The notes beneath the pieces were generated by a model. It made no database searches, was not told the origin of the DNA, and worked only from the letters and a program-made list of their open reading frames with translations. Both the position numbers and the translations under genes were made by a program. From positions 61,628,266 through 61,692,265 of the forward strand of contig OY288253.1 in assembly GCA_958450325.1 (NCBI GenBank): 64,000 bases of DNA, given 5' to 3'. This DNA is from Agrostemma githago. Lineage: Eukaryota > Streptophyta > Magnoliopsida > Caryophyllales > Caryophyllaceae. Each line of letters opens with the position of its first letter. Positions within the stretch are counted from its first letter, which is position 1. This document shows positions 49,219 to 60,529 of this stretch, piece after piece.

Positions 49219-51792
49219 TGTAGACACCCGCATTTTGCCTGCTAGTGTCTATAACAGTTCCCGACAAACACCCGATGATGATCGGACGCAAACGTGAGTT
49301 AGTATACTCGGATTTGGACCCGAAATCAATAATATCTGACATGGACTTTTAGCGGAGTAATAATCTCACAAAACAGACCTCAAATTCAGGCCCAGTGGGT
49401 CGTTCCGAGCAAAATAAGACTAATTTGGGCCAAAACCGACACCAAAAATAAATCCCGTCTTTTGGCGACCGGGTCAAAACCCGGTCAAAGACGAACCCGT
49501 CACAAAAACAGCCCAAATACACCTTCTAGAAGCTGGCGCCCAACCCCATTTTCAAAAAAGATCACACAATCAACCAAGTCAACCCTTTCCTCTTTTATCT
49601 CGGTTTACCTTATCCACTCGATCGAGTGGATTGACCCACTCGGTCGAGTGGAGCGTCAAAAACTGGATCAAGCCCATTTTCTAGGGCGCTCGACCGAGTG
49701 CACTAGGGCCACTCGATCGAGTGACCCTAGGTCGTGGGGTAAACTCCATAAATACCCCATGACCCTCACTCATTTCACGATTTTTACCCTCATTTTCTAC
49801 CTACATTTACCCCACATTTCAGCCATACTCTCTACCCTACAACCCTAAGCTAACACACCAAAAACCGAGTCCCTTGTCCCTCGAAAAACCGACAATTCAT
49901 CCACACACACACACACACCATAACTTACATACATCCTCGATACTCCGACGTCCCGTCACTATTCGCGAGTCCATTTCCGAGGTCCTTACTAAGCATGTAT
50001 GTTGAGGGTGTCCTAAACCCCATTTCGATCTTTATTACTTTTATTTACGTTTTTTGTATCGTTAATATTATACCTATAATAGTATTGTAACTCTAACACC
50101 CTAACATTTTACATTTTCGCATACTAACTTTTGTATTCGCGTTACTAACATATTACTATCATACCGCGTGTATATATATATTAGTATCAAAAATTCGGTT
50201 TCGGAAACGTTTGACTATAATCGTCGCCTAAAATCCGTCTAATCCCTTTACGAGCAACGACGGAGGTGGATCCCTTTCGAGGAGCCCCGCCCCAATGTAC
50301 TCAAGGGCGTGACGTGATCGCGACTAATCGTAGTTGAACGCATTCGATCCCATTTTAATTAGTGCGGAACCCGTTGACACGAAAACCGACATCACATAAC
50401 CCGAAAGGGTTAATTTCGATGTCGTGACGTAGAGGGAGGCATTTCGTTGCTAATTCAAATTTTCCAACGTAAACGTTTTCATAAGATCCCGACAACGGTA
50501 TTATAATCGTACATGTACACGATTATAATACCGGAGGTCGAGTTAAATTCAAGTCATGCGATATTTGCATTTAATTCGACCGACCGTCGATTTTGCACCC
50601 AAAAAAACGAAACGAGTTGACACTCGTACAGGGGCTACTCGACCGAGTGCATAAGCCACTCGATCGAGTAGCGACCATCAGACTGGACAGAACCCTTTTC
50701 GAGGGGATACTCGATCGAGTGCTTAGGCCACTCGATCGAGTAGCGTCCACAACACTGGGCAGAACCTTTTTTGAAGACGCACTCGACCGAGTCAGACCAT
50801 GACTCGACCGAGTGGGTCCTGTAACCCAGAAAACCGAGAGCTTAAATGCAACATTTAAGCCTCATCCTTTTTACGACTTTTAGTCGACACGTGTAAAGCC
50901 AATCACGTGAATCTATTTTTCAAAACTCATGCATATCACGACACCTTAACAACTTTGATCGATTTTTCGACGTGATAAGTTGGGACAAGGCATCGAGGCA
51001 TGGGATCGGGCTAGCGTCACGCCTAGGTCCTATGTCTCCGTCCTTCGTTTGATGTACAACACAATGTGCATTTAAACGGGGTTAGTCCGTCTACACATTT
51101 CGCGGTCAAGTTTACATACGGGTCCGTTCCTATCTCTTTATTATCTATTGTTCCGTTCATTTTTGTATTGGCCGGGTTGTATTTCCGCCCGTGTAACTTG
51201 TACATTATTTATGTTTGAGTTTCATTTATTTACTTGCTTATCGCTTTATAAATGAACCTCGCATGATAAATCATTTCGACTATAATCAAGATGCATTAAA
51301 TGACGTAGTTAACCAATAACTCACATGCTTAGCCTGAAAACGCTGTTTGCATATCATTTAATCGTTTTACTAGCGCGCGCACACGAACACGAGCGATGTC
51401 TTAGTAGAGGCCGCCATGTGCGGGCGGGGTTGGGTGTCCTTAGTGGGCTTCCCAACACGTACCCTCACCCCTTACTCAGAACCTTTGGTTTCCGGATGTC
51501 CGAAACCCTTGGCGCACGAGAGTCATTCTATATACGAAAGCCGGTTTAGACGGTATCGATATTGCAATGCAAAGGGACGAGCCCAATAAACTCTGAAATC
51601 GAAGTGGGCTTACTTTGTGTATAGCCCATGACGACATAGAGTGGGCTCGTATGGTTCCGAATAACCACAAAATTCGGTGGCGACTCCATCTTGACTTAAA
51701 TTTCGAACCCGAGAACAATCTTACCACGAGATTCATTCGCCTACCCAAACCCGCGCGTGGCCGCGTCGGGGTGGACCTACGTCATTCCCACA
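49219..51792 (+). mobile_element. Tat-II 3' LTR
   Basis: TGTAGACACCCG…TTCCCACA, 2574 bp, followed by the target duplication AATAT. About 98.5 % identical to the 5' LTR by eye, many differences being C/T or G/A. The TATA box is weakened by one T-to-C change (CATAAATA at about 49747). Confidence 0.93.
50496..50533 (+). other. Hairpin in Tat-II 3' LTR
   Basis: Same perfect 15-bp-arm inverted repeat as at 37475-37512, unchanged between the two LTRs. Confidence 0.85.
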
Positions 51793-52061
51793 AATATTTA
51801 AAAAATAATAATGTTGGTATTAAAATATTTGTAATAATAAATATATGTAAATATAGTGATAGTTGAAAAAATAAAGTATGAGAGAGATATGTGGGGTAGA
51901 GAAAGTGAGAGATGATTGGGTTGAAAAGTAAAAAATGATTGGGTTGATGACCTAGGTCATGGTTTTCTGAATGGGAGTGTATAGATGTGTGAGGGTCAAC
52001 AAATTGATTAAAACATTAAAACGGGGATGACCTCCATTAGGGTGACCCTTGGATGGGGATG
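51793..52061. mobile_element. MITE-like element, right part
   Basis: It carries GACCTAGGTC (about 51949) and the terminal TTGGATGGGGATG at 52049-52061, inverted to 35768-35780. The interior is AT-rich and non-coding. Confidence 0.55.
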
Positions 52062-52330
52062 GTCATCCACAATGGTTTTCAACTCTCTTTTTCATCTTAC
52101 ATTCTCTCTTTATTTCAATCATCCACCTCATTTATCCACTCACAATTTTTTTTTCATCTTACCAAAAGTATCTCACATTCATTTCATCTTTTACTTTCAT
52201 TACATTTATTTAACTTGTTTAGTCATTCAATTAAGTAAATCTGAAAGTATCATTAGCTCTAGTACATAAGACCACCCACATTGGTTTTTCAATTTCTTCT
52301 TTTCATCTTACTTATTTTCATACTATTATA
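52062..52330. repeat. Tandem MITE-end-like sequences around the 67-bp repeat
   Basis: GTCATCCACAATGGTTTTCA at 52062 and GACCACCCACATTGGTTTTT at 52270 are related element-end motifs, each followed by TTTTCATCTTAC. The right copy of the 67-bp direct repeat (52201-52267) lies between them. The matching opposite ends were not found. Confidence 0.45.
52201..52267. repeat. 67-bp perfect direct repeat, right copy
   Basis: Identical to 35701-35767, exactly 16,500 bp away. The downstream base switches directly to the GACCACCCACATTGG element-end motif. Confidence 0.9.
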
Positions 52331-52613
52331 ATTTTTATCTTATTTTGCTTACATTTTTTTAATACTATTGTTTCTAAAAAAAATTAAAGTAAGAAATGAA
52401 AATAAAACATACGGATGTAATCGGTTAAAGTTAAATAAATTTAAATTAAAACATACAAAGACTTAATACTTAATACATTGTAAAACCTAATTTAATTAAG
52501 ACTTAAAAAAATTTAAACAAGCATAAAATAAATAAAAAGGTAGGACGATAACGACAGTACCTAAAGACCCTTACAAATAGAAAGATTCGACGGTTAATAT
52601 TGGACAAAATCCA

Positions 52614-52949
52614 TTATTTTCTAATAGGCTCATGGTCCCCATCGTAATCGTAATTTGAATTGTCCATCCAATCGTCTGAGTTTTCGTCTCCTAGAAGTTC
52701 AATTTCATGGAGTCGGTCCTCCTCCGTTGTAATTTTGTCATAGATAGTCCAATAGTAAACCTCTTCACACTGAACAAATGTTCGTCCGCTACCAGACAAA
52801 AGATCACTTAAAACATCTTTAGCAATTATTTTGAACAGTCTACGAATCATCGAAACTACTTCACTTTCTAAGGATGTAAGTTCTTCGTTTTTAGTCATCC
52901 ATGTGTCTGAAATATTAGAGATAATATAATCAAAATCTGCATATATCAT
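52614..52949 (-). CDS. Hypothetical acidic ORF (111 codons)
   Basis: An uninterrupted minus-strand frame encodes an acidic protein whose C-terminus is Asp-rich (GDENSDDWMDNSNYDYDGD). I recognise no domain. A minus-strand TATA-like box (TATATAAG, about 53215-53222) lies ~270 bp upstream, and a possible intron acceptor (ATGCAG) lies near its start. It could be a host gene remnant or an accessory ORF of the Harbinger-type element whose transposase fragment is at 60386-60529. Codon evidence is weak. Confidence 0.3.
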   Translation of the reverse strand: MIYADFDYIISNISDTWMTKNEELTSLESEVVSMIRRLFKIIAKDVLSDLLSGSGRTFVQCEEVYYWTIYDKITTEEDRLHEIELLGDENSDDWMDNSNYDYDGDHEPIRK

Positions 52950-53229
52950 AGAGTTTCGTATATAGTAATAGTAAAAATCATACCATAAGTATTGTTGACG
53001 GTCATTAAAGGACTAATTACAGCTTCTGCATTTCCAGTAATTATACCATGGAGTTTGTTAGGGCCGGTGAACTATTTAATATCAACATATACATGCTTTC
53101 TATTACGACTAAGTTAACACGAGTAAAAAAGTTTGGAGCTTCATCCCTAATCTTATTGATTTTAGTTTTATGTAGAAGAGAAAGAGGTGTGAGGAGATGT
53201 AAAATGAAGCCGTAACTTATATAGAGCTA

Positions 53230-53630
53230 TTTTTTTCCATATATTTTCTTTTTCTTTTTTCTGACTTTGTATTGTCTTTTCAGCATAGTAATGTCGGAAT
53301 GTAGTAGTGTTTAGTCACTTCACATTTGGTATCTTATTAATTAAAGCATCGTCAGAAAATACAATTGAGTTGTCAATTTTTTTCTTTTCTTTTTCTGACT
53401 TTGTATTGTCATATCAGCATAGTAATGTCGGAATGGAGTAGTGTGTAGCCACTTCAATTTTGGTATCTTATTAATTAAAACATCCGTCAGAAAATACAAT
53501 TGAGTAGTTAATTTTTTTCTTTCTTTTTCTGACTTTGTATTGTCTTATCAGCATAGTAATGTCGAAATGGAGTAGTGTGTAGTCACTTCACATTTGGTAT
53601 CTTATTAATTAAAGCATCCGTCAGAAAATA
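53230..53630. repeat. Tandem repeat, 134 bp x 3
   Basis: CTGACTTTGTATTGTC starts at 53261, 53395 and 53529. Each copy continues through CAGCATAGTAATGTCGGAATG, TTTGGTATCTTATTAATTAA and GTCAGAAAATA. Copies differ by few bases, so the array is recent. It ends ~110 bp before the CACTA element. Confidence 0.92.
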
Positions 53631-53773
53631 AAAAACTGGTAGATTGGAAGTAAAGTGCATAAAACTTGTACATAGAAGGAAACTTAAGATCTAATTAAAC
53701 ATAACACATTACGAATAAATTGAATAAAACTTAACCTCTTCCACTACAAGAAATACTCCATATAGCTACCATC

Positions 53774-54040
53774 CACGCGCGACTGAGAAATTCAGTCGCT
53801 TATTTAGCGATTGAAAGTACAACGCACGACCGATATTAGTCGCTAGACGAGTAGACGAATTTTTAAAAAAATTAATTATCCTCAGCGACCGAAATCAGTC
53901 GCTAAAATAATGTACGCGCGACCGATTTCGGTCACTGAAATAGTGACCTAGCGACCGAGATCGGTCGCTAAATCTGTGAAATAGCGACTGAAATCAGTCC
54001 CTATAAAAAAGGACGCGCGACCGATTTCGGTCGCTAAGGC
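53774..54040. repeat. CACTA 5' subterminal palindromic repeats
   Basis: At least six copies of a GCGACCGAAATCGGTCGC-type palindrome or half-palindrome (GCGACCGA, TCAGTCGCT, GCGACTGAAATCAGTC). Such subterminal repeats are the usual binding sites of TNPA-like proteins. Confidence 0.9.
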
Positions 54041-54605
54041 TTATGAATTTTTTTTAAATAAACGAACACCCCCCTCCCCCGAGCCATTCTCTCATTTCAC
54101 TCTATCTCTCTAAAAACCCTCCCCCTCTCTCTAAGACTCGCCCCCTCCTCCATTCCTCTTCATTCCTTCTTCAATTCTCTCATTTTCCTTAAGGTATGTT
54201 TATCTATCTATATTTAGTTTTAATTAATTGTTAATTTTTGTTTTTATCGATTTAAATAAATTAGTTATTGGGTTGGATAGTTTTTTAGTTGTCGGAATAT
54301 TTAGTGTAGTAAGCATGTTAATTGCCCGTAGGTTCCCTAATTTGAAATAGGTAGATTGTTAGTATAAAATTAAGGTTTATGGTTAAGTAGTTGAATGAAT
54401 TGGGTTGTTTTGATGTGTTAGGAAATTGAAAGTGAAATACAATTATGCCGATTTAGTGATGTAATTATGGACGGATTGGGTGGAAATAGTACTATGTTTA
54501 GGTGAATTAAGAATTTTACAGAATATGTTAGTAGTGTATATATATTAGTAAATTACAGGAAATAATTTGTATGTGGTTATTGTCTAAATTTTTTTAGATA
54601 AAAAA

Positions 54606-57600
54606 ATGAAGAAACAGGAACGAAAATGGATGTATGGGGAAAGATTGGATAAGAGACGACGTCCCACAAAGGAATTTTTAGAGGGTGTTAATAGTTTTCT
54701 TGAGTTCGCTAAAACCCATCCCGAATACGCGTCAGAGGGTAGGTTTAGGTGTCCTTGTGTGAAATGTAAGAACCTCAAATTCTTGGATAATATATTGATT
54801 AAGGAACATATTATCTCAAATGGGTTTAGCCCAAATTATTATTATTGGATTTGTCATGGTGAGACGTCTGCTGTTGAGAAATCTGAGGTTGCTCAGAATG
54901 AGGGCGGGGTGAGAGGAATGATTGTTGATGTGGTTGAGTGCAATTTGTTTAATGATGAGAGCATGTACACTAACGACGATGACCAACCAACCCCACAAGA
55001 GCCAAACCCACGAGCGAAAGCTTTTTTTTATATGTTAGAGGCTGCGGAGAAGCCATTATATGGAGGATGTGATGTGACATTGTTGGAAGTCGCGTCTATG
55101 GTAGTGACCCTTAAATGTGAGTATAACCTACCTTTTGGGTGCGTAGACGGTGTCGCTGCGTTGATTGAGAAACTCATCCCAAAAGACAACATTATGACCA
55201 AAACATTCTACAATGCCAAAAAAATAGTTAAAGGTCTTGAACTTCCGCATCAAAAGATCGATGCTTGTCCCGATGGATGTATGCTTTTTTGGAAGGACTA
55301 TGCCGTGCTTGAGGAATGTAAGATATGTGGGAAGGGTAGATACAAAACTGTAGATGGGAATATTGTTTTGAGGGGTAGGAAGGGAAAGAGTGTTGCGAGG
55401 CATAAAAAACCTATAACACTTAGTCGACTTACCTACTTTCCCATCGCCCATAGACTTCAAAAATTATATGCAACCAGAACCATTGCCGAACAAATGAGGT
55501 GGCATAAGGAGGAAACTCGTGTAGAGGGGAAGATGTGTCATCCTAGTGACGGGAAGGAGTGGAAACGTTTTGATAGGATTTACCCTGAATTTGCTGAGGA
55601 ACCCCGTAACGTGAGACTTGGGTTTTGTACCGATGGGTTCGCCCCTTTCGGTCAGTTCGGTAAGTCATACTCATGCTGGCCTGTCATGGTCACACTGTAC
55701 AACTTACCCCCATGGCTTTGTCTGAAACCACCGTTCATCTTCCTTTCTCTCATTGTTCCCGGCCCAAAAAATCCTCAAAACCACTTGGATGTTTACTTAC
55801 AACCAGTAATAGAGGAATTGAAACACTTGTGGGAAGTAGGGGTGGAGACATATGATGTGTCGTTGAAACAAAATTTCCAGCTTAGAGCATCGCTTTTGTG
55901 GACTATAAACGATTTTCCTGCGTATGGTATGTTGAGTGGTTTCTATGGCGGGCCAAAAAGCGTGTCCTTGTTGCATGAGTGAAAGTAAAGCATTCTACCT
56001 AAGAAATTCAAGCAAAATTAGTTGGTTTAACTGTCATAGACAGTTCCTACCCGAGGGTCACATGTACAGGAAGAATAGGAGAGCTTTCAAGAAGGGTGAG
56101 GTGGTGCTAGATGAGGCACCGATTCGTCTCCAAGGAGATGAGATTTGGGAGGTGATTTCAGAGTTCCCATCTACTGTTGACGGGACCGATCAAGAGTTCA
56201 AAGATCTTAAGAAATTAAAAAATGGTTGGTTTAAAAGAAGCATCTTCTTCGACCTTCCATATTGGAGTACTTTATTACTCCGACATAATCTAGACGTGAT
56301 GCATATTGAGAAGAATTTCTTTGAGCAACTGATTCACACCATCATGGATGTAGAGGGTAAGACATGTGACACCGTAGGATCCCAAAAAGATTTAAATTTT
56401 TTTTGTGACCGTCCGAAATTGCATATCAAGCGGGATGGGTCCAAGCCTAGGGCCTTGTTTAGCCTTGATAAGGCTCAGAGAAAGGCCGTGTTAGAGCTGG
56501 TAGGGAAACTGAAGTTCCCTGATGGGTACACATCCGATTTTAGTCGGTGTGTGGACATTAAGAACCTGAAGCTCCAAGGGTTGAAGAGTCACGACTGTCA
56601 CGTGTTCATGGAGCGGTTACTACCTGTGGCGTTGAAGCACCTGCTGCCGGAAGGTGTTTGGAATCCTATCACTGAGATATCTCGGTTTTTTTGAGATTTG
56701 TGTTCGTCGACAGTTACAATTGACGACATGACTCGTTTGGAGGATCAAATTCCTTAGATACTATGTAAACTTGAGATGATCTTCCCATCCTCCTTCTTTA
56801 ACTCAATGGAGCATCTACCGGTCCACTTGCCCTACGAAGCTAAAGTGGGAGGACCGGTCCAATTTAGATGGATGTACCCGTTTGAGAGGTGAGAACTTTC
56901 AACTACTTAGTTACCCGCTAACGTTAGATACTGTAATTTACTAATAACATAATTGCTTGATTGTCATAGATTTCTCAACCATTTGAAGAAAAAAATTGGT
57001 AACAAGGCGAGGGTTGAGGGCTCCATATGTAATGCTTATTTAACAAAGGAGATAGACAACTTCTGTTCTCTGTATTTCGAGAAATAAGTGAACACCAAAG
57101 CCAAAAATCTTAACCTAGAAACACCCGAGACGATTGACCCCAACATACCAGACTTTTTTCAAAGTAAGGTAGGTGAGGGATCGTCATCAGCTGGCGGGTG
57201 GAGGACATTAGATGAGAAAGAGTATAATCGTGCTCGCCTGTACTTGTTATCAAACTGTGAAGTTTTGGAGCCGTACGAGAAGCAGTTTGTAACTGAATTT
57301 GTAGCTGCTAATCCACATTTAAATGCTGATGATGTTTGGAATAAGCATGAGGAACAGTTTCCCAGTTGGCTTAAGCAGCATGTAATTTCAGAGATTATTC
57401 AGGATGATTTGGTTAGGAGTCTAGCATTAGGTCCTTTGTGGAAGGTTAGGACTTAGAACCGGTATTTGGTTAATGGTTTCAATTTCCATACATTTGTCCA
57501 TGGTAGCAGTAGGAGTAGATGTAATTTCGGTGTGAGTGTGTCGTCACTTGAGGGTGATGATTACTACGGTCTACTGGAGGACATCTTCGAGTTGTGCTAT

Positions 57601-58155
57601 GTTGGAAATGACCGTGGGTATAGAGCTGTGGTATTTAAATGCAAATGGAAGGACAACTCAGTGCAAGGTACTAGAGTACATGAAAGGTACAAACTAGTTG
57701 AAGTTAATCATACCAAAAAATACTCCAAGTACGATCCGTTTATACTTGCACATCAAGCACACCAAGTGTACTTTGCGCCTTATCCAACCACAAAGAACAA
57801 CAGAGCTGTAAACCAGTGGTGGGCGGTGTTTAAAACTAAGCCACGGGGGCACTATGACACTGACCTCTTCCAAGATAATGTCATTTCTAGTGGTACAACA
57901 TTGTCTCCAGTTGATGAGAATCTTTTCGCAATTGATGATGATGACAATAATGAGGTGGATGTGGGGGAAGATTTTGAAGACGATGAAGGTGGTGAGGAGG
58001 AGGAAGGTGCTTCTAGTGATATGGTCGAGGAGGAGGACGAGACCAATGATTTAGAGGTCAATGACGAGGAGGAGGAAGATGACTACGAGGAAGAGGATGT
58101 TGTTGGTTCGAGTAGGCAAGTGGAAGATGACAACGACAGTGACGATGATTTCTAG
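54606..58155 (+). pseudogene. TNP2-type CACTA transposase (decayed)
   Basis: Starts MKKQERKWMYG (54606). The N-terminal transposase-associated domain has CPCVKCKN (~50). The Transposase_21 (TNP2) core follows: CPDGCMLFWKDY, LTYFPIAHRLQKLY, RNVRLGFCTDGFAPFG. At about 55944 the frame changes by a small deletion, and coding continues in the frame of 55936-56694 (KACPCCM, LDVMHIEKNF, DUF4218-like PVHLPYEAKVGGPVQFRWMYPFER). An intron spans 56889-56969. The C-terminal DUF4216-like part is 57088-58155, ending in an Asp/Glu-rich tail. In-frame stops fall at 56692-56694, about 56755, 57085-57087 and 57454-57456. With one frame change and several stops the gene cannot make transposase. Confidence 0.88.
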
Positions 58156-58260
58156 TAGGGTATAGTTTTAGTAAGTTATATTATTTCAACATAGTAATCT
58201 GCATTATATATTTTGGGCAAATTATTTCGATATTATGATGTCAATTTCTAACTTTCTAAT

Positions 58261-59784
58261 ATGTTTGCAGATATGACGTTGGGCAGCAGACTGCGGTACG
58301 GTAGTGGGAGCAGCAGCAGGGGGCGGCAGCAGCATGAGGACCAGGAGGAGACCCGGCTAGAGGACCAGAACGAGGTCCAACAAGATGATAATGAGGAGGA
58401 GGTGAACAACGATCAGCAATCAGAACAACCACAACAAGACCAAGGGCTTCAATATACAGACGACAAGCGCCTAATTATTAGCCCCGAGAACACATGGTGA
58501 GACATTGTATTTCCTTTTTTTTGTGAGACATCATCTTATTTCACTCTTTGGTGTAGGTTTCGGACTCGTGCGGTGGTGACTGGTGTGAAGGACAGTTTCA
58601 TGAATGAATTGACTACTTATTGAACTAGTTGGACCAAGGTGCCTCAGTGGCAGCGGGAGAAGTGGTTTGCCAACTTTAAGGTGCACCAATTTTTTTGTTT
58701 TATTAATTATCTGTTATTGTTTACGGATTACTAATATAATGACAACAAATGATCTTGCAGATGAAACACTGTTACAACGATGGTCTCGAGGTGGCTGCGC
58801 GCGACAGATACATGGACATCGCAAAGGAAAGATACAAGGACAACATGTGGAAGTTGGCGAACGAGGGAAGGGCACACAAATACCTTAAAGGTTTGATTAC
58901 TCAATTAGTGTTCGTACTGAAAATTGTATATATCTTCAAAATGCTTATTGATCTCAAGTGTATAAATTGTAGGTGATGCCATTAAACAGTTCGAAGTAGC
59001 CTGCTCCGATCCGAAGTTCCTTAAGAGATCCGTCCAGGCGAAGAAGAACAAGAGGCGGGGAGTATTTCCTTACCTTTTTTTTATTTTGGATTCTTATTTA
59101 ATGTTTTCATTATTAATATAAATGAGAAATCTACATGTACTGTCAACAGTTGAAGAAGCAAACTGGAGAATTCCCTCCGCCTGCGCAGCTATTTCTCTCC
59201 ACGAAGACCAAGGGGGACGACACCACCGGTCGATCATTCGCTACGCAGAAGAACGCCGACATTTGGGTAAGTTTCAAACATAAGGCTTCTTTACTTTTTT
59301 TCTTTACAACTCACCTAATCATGACTCCAATTTCTTGTAGAGATCGTATATGGAGGCCACTAGAGCGCCCGAGAATGAAGGTGTGGACCCGAGCGCGATT
59401 TGGATCAGAGTCGTGGAGGGATACCGCAAGGGAGCGGTGTGCGGTACGGGCAACCCTCATTCCCTGTACTAGACACCACCCAATGCTCAAGGGGGCCATG
59501 CGACCTCGACGGAGTTTGTACCATCCGTCGTTCAAGAGATGAGGTCGGAAATACGAGAGGAGAGGGCGTTACGGGCGGCTATGGCTGAGAAGATAAAGGA
59601 GCAGGATGAGAGGCTGAAGATGCGGGAGCCCGTTAACCTGCAAATTCTGGAAGAGCTACAGCGCCTTAGGAGCATGCAGCAGCAGAACTGTAACTCCAGC
59701 CCCACTCCCCGACCCCGAGATTATAGAGACCCCTTTGGTGGTGATGGTGGTAGTGGTGCGTCAGCTAGTTTCACTGTTAGGTGA
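58261..59784 (+). pseudogene. Ptta/En-Spm-type (Transposase_24) CACTA protein, decayed
   Basis: Multi-exon. Exon 1 to 58496 (Gln/Asp/Glu-rich), then 58557-58680, 58761-58890, 58973 to about 59060, about 59152-59264 and 59341-59784. Characteristic blocks are VPQWQREKWFANFK, YKDNMWKLANEG, CSDPKFLKRSVQAKKNK, GEFPPPAQLFLS and a C-terminal coiled coil (EMRSEIREERALRAAMAEKIKEQ). Stops at 58621-58623 (TGA) and in the last exon (TAG after NPHSLY, about 59470) break it. In CACTA elements this second gene is typically the DNA-binding partner acting on subterminal repeats. Confidence 0.75.
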
Positions 59785-60034
59785 GTAGATTGAAAATAGT
59801 TTGTAGTTTGTGAATGTTTATTGAAAACAGTTTGTAACAACACTTTTAATTTACTGTATTAAAGACATTTGCGTGCTTGGTTGCCAATTTTGGAGTGTGA
59901 AGCTGGCGTAACGTTTGGAACGACGTTTGGAATGTTTGGAATGATGTGTGGGACGTATTTTGGTTGTTGGTTTGTGTTTTTGTGCAGATTTTGGCTAGAA
60001 ATGAAACAAATAAAATCGGCCTATTTCAGGGTAG

Positions 60035-60358
60035 GTAGCGACTGAAATCAGTCGCTAATTTTTTTATTTAGCGACCGATTTCAGTCGCTGTGGACGCTCA
60101 AAGAACGCCACGTCACATCCTTTAGCGACTGAAATCAGTCGCTAACCTGACGCTCTCAGCGACTGAAATCGGTCGCTAAAGGGCTGCCATAGCGACTGAT
60201 TTCGGTCGCTAACTTTAGCGACTGAAATCCGTCGCGCGTAGGATTTAGCGACCAATTTCAGTCGCTAGATGCGACTATCTGTACCGACTGTTTCTTAGCG
60301 ACTGTCAACTGTCGCGCGTCTCTTTTTAGCGACAGATGACGGTGGCTAAGCTCAGTCG
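60035..60358. repeat. CACTA 3' subterminal palindromic repeats
   Basis: About ten copies of the same GCGACTGAAATCAGTCGC-type unit as at the 5' end, separated by short spacers, running to within 25 bp of the terminus. Confidence 0.9.
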
Positions 60359-60385
60359 CCCCAGACTTTAATTCTTGTAGTGTTC

Positions 60386-60529
60386 ATTGTGTTGTTCCAT
60401 ATACTCATGAGCAATGTTGTATCCGGCATGTACCACGTTCATCTTCCACAATCATGTTGTGTAATATTATCCATGTCGTCATTACTTTTTTCAAAGTGGT
60501 TATATCCCATGATACTGATGGTTTACGAA
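60386..60529 (-). pseudogene. PIF/Harbinger transposase C-terminal fragment
   Basis: The minus strand encodes VMTTWIILHNMIVEDERG (about 60485-60430), a hallmark of the DDE_4 domain of plant PIF/Harbinger transposases, then runs into stops. Only ~140 bp remain between the CACTA element and the Cassandra LTR, both inserted in it. The rest of the gene is not recognisable in the window. Confidence 0.6.

Larger units (their letters stand above)
36199..51792 (+). mobile_element. Tat-II: complete Tat/Retand-like Ty3 retrotransposon
   Basis: 15,594 bp. Order: 5' LTR, tRNA-Arg PBS, ~1.16-kb leader, gag-protease-RT-RNase H-second RNase H-integrase, a conserved post-pol segment, an antisense two-exon gene, polypurine tract, 3' LTR. 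Target duplication AATAT at 36194-36198 and 51793-51797. A second (archaeal-type) RNase H and an antisense gene are known traits of the Tat lineage (Ogre, Retand and others). The LTRs differ at only about 35 sites by eye (~1.5 %), so insertion was recent. Pol is nevertheless broken, so mobility would need proteins supplied in trans. Confidence 0.93.
53742..60382 (+). mobile_element. Defective CACTA (En/Spm) DNA transposon, 6.6 kb
   Basis: Terminal inverted repeats CACTACAAGAA (53742) and TTCTTGTAGTG (ending 60382) are perfect over 11 bp, with 3-bp target duplication TTC on both sides (53739-53741 and 60383-60385). Subterminal regions carry dense palindromic repeats. Two plus-strand genes, a TNP2-type transposase and a Ptta/TNPA-type protein, are both decayed. 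The ends look competent for mobilisation if transposase came from another copy. Confidence 0.95.

Noticed and set aside
35701..52267. Exact 16,500-bp spacing of the 67-bp repeats as a meaningful number
   Set aside because: The round distance is probably coincidence. Only the sequence identity is reported as a finding.
57852..58061. Poly-serine minus-strand frame
   Set aside because: Antisense of the Asp/Glu-rich tail of the CACTA TNP2 gene.
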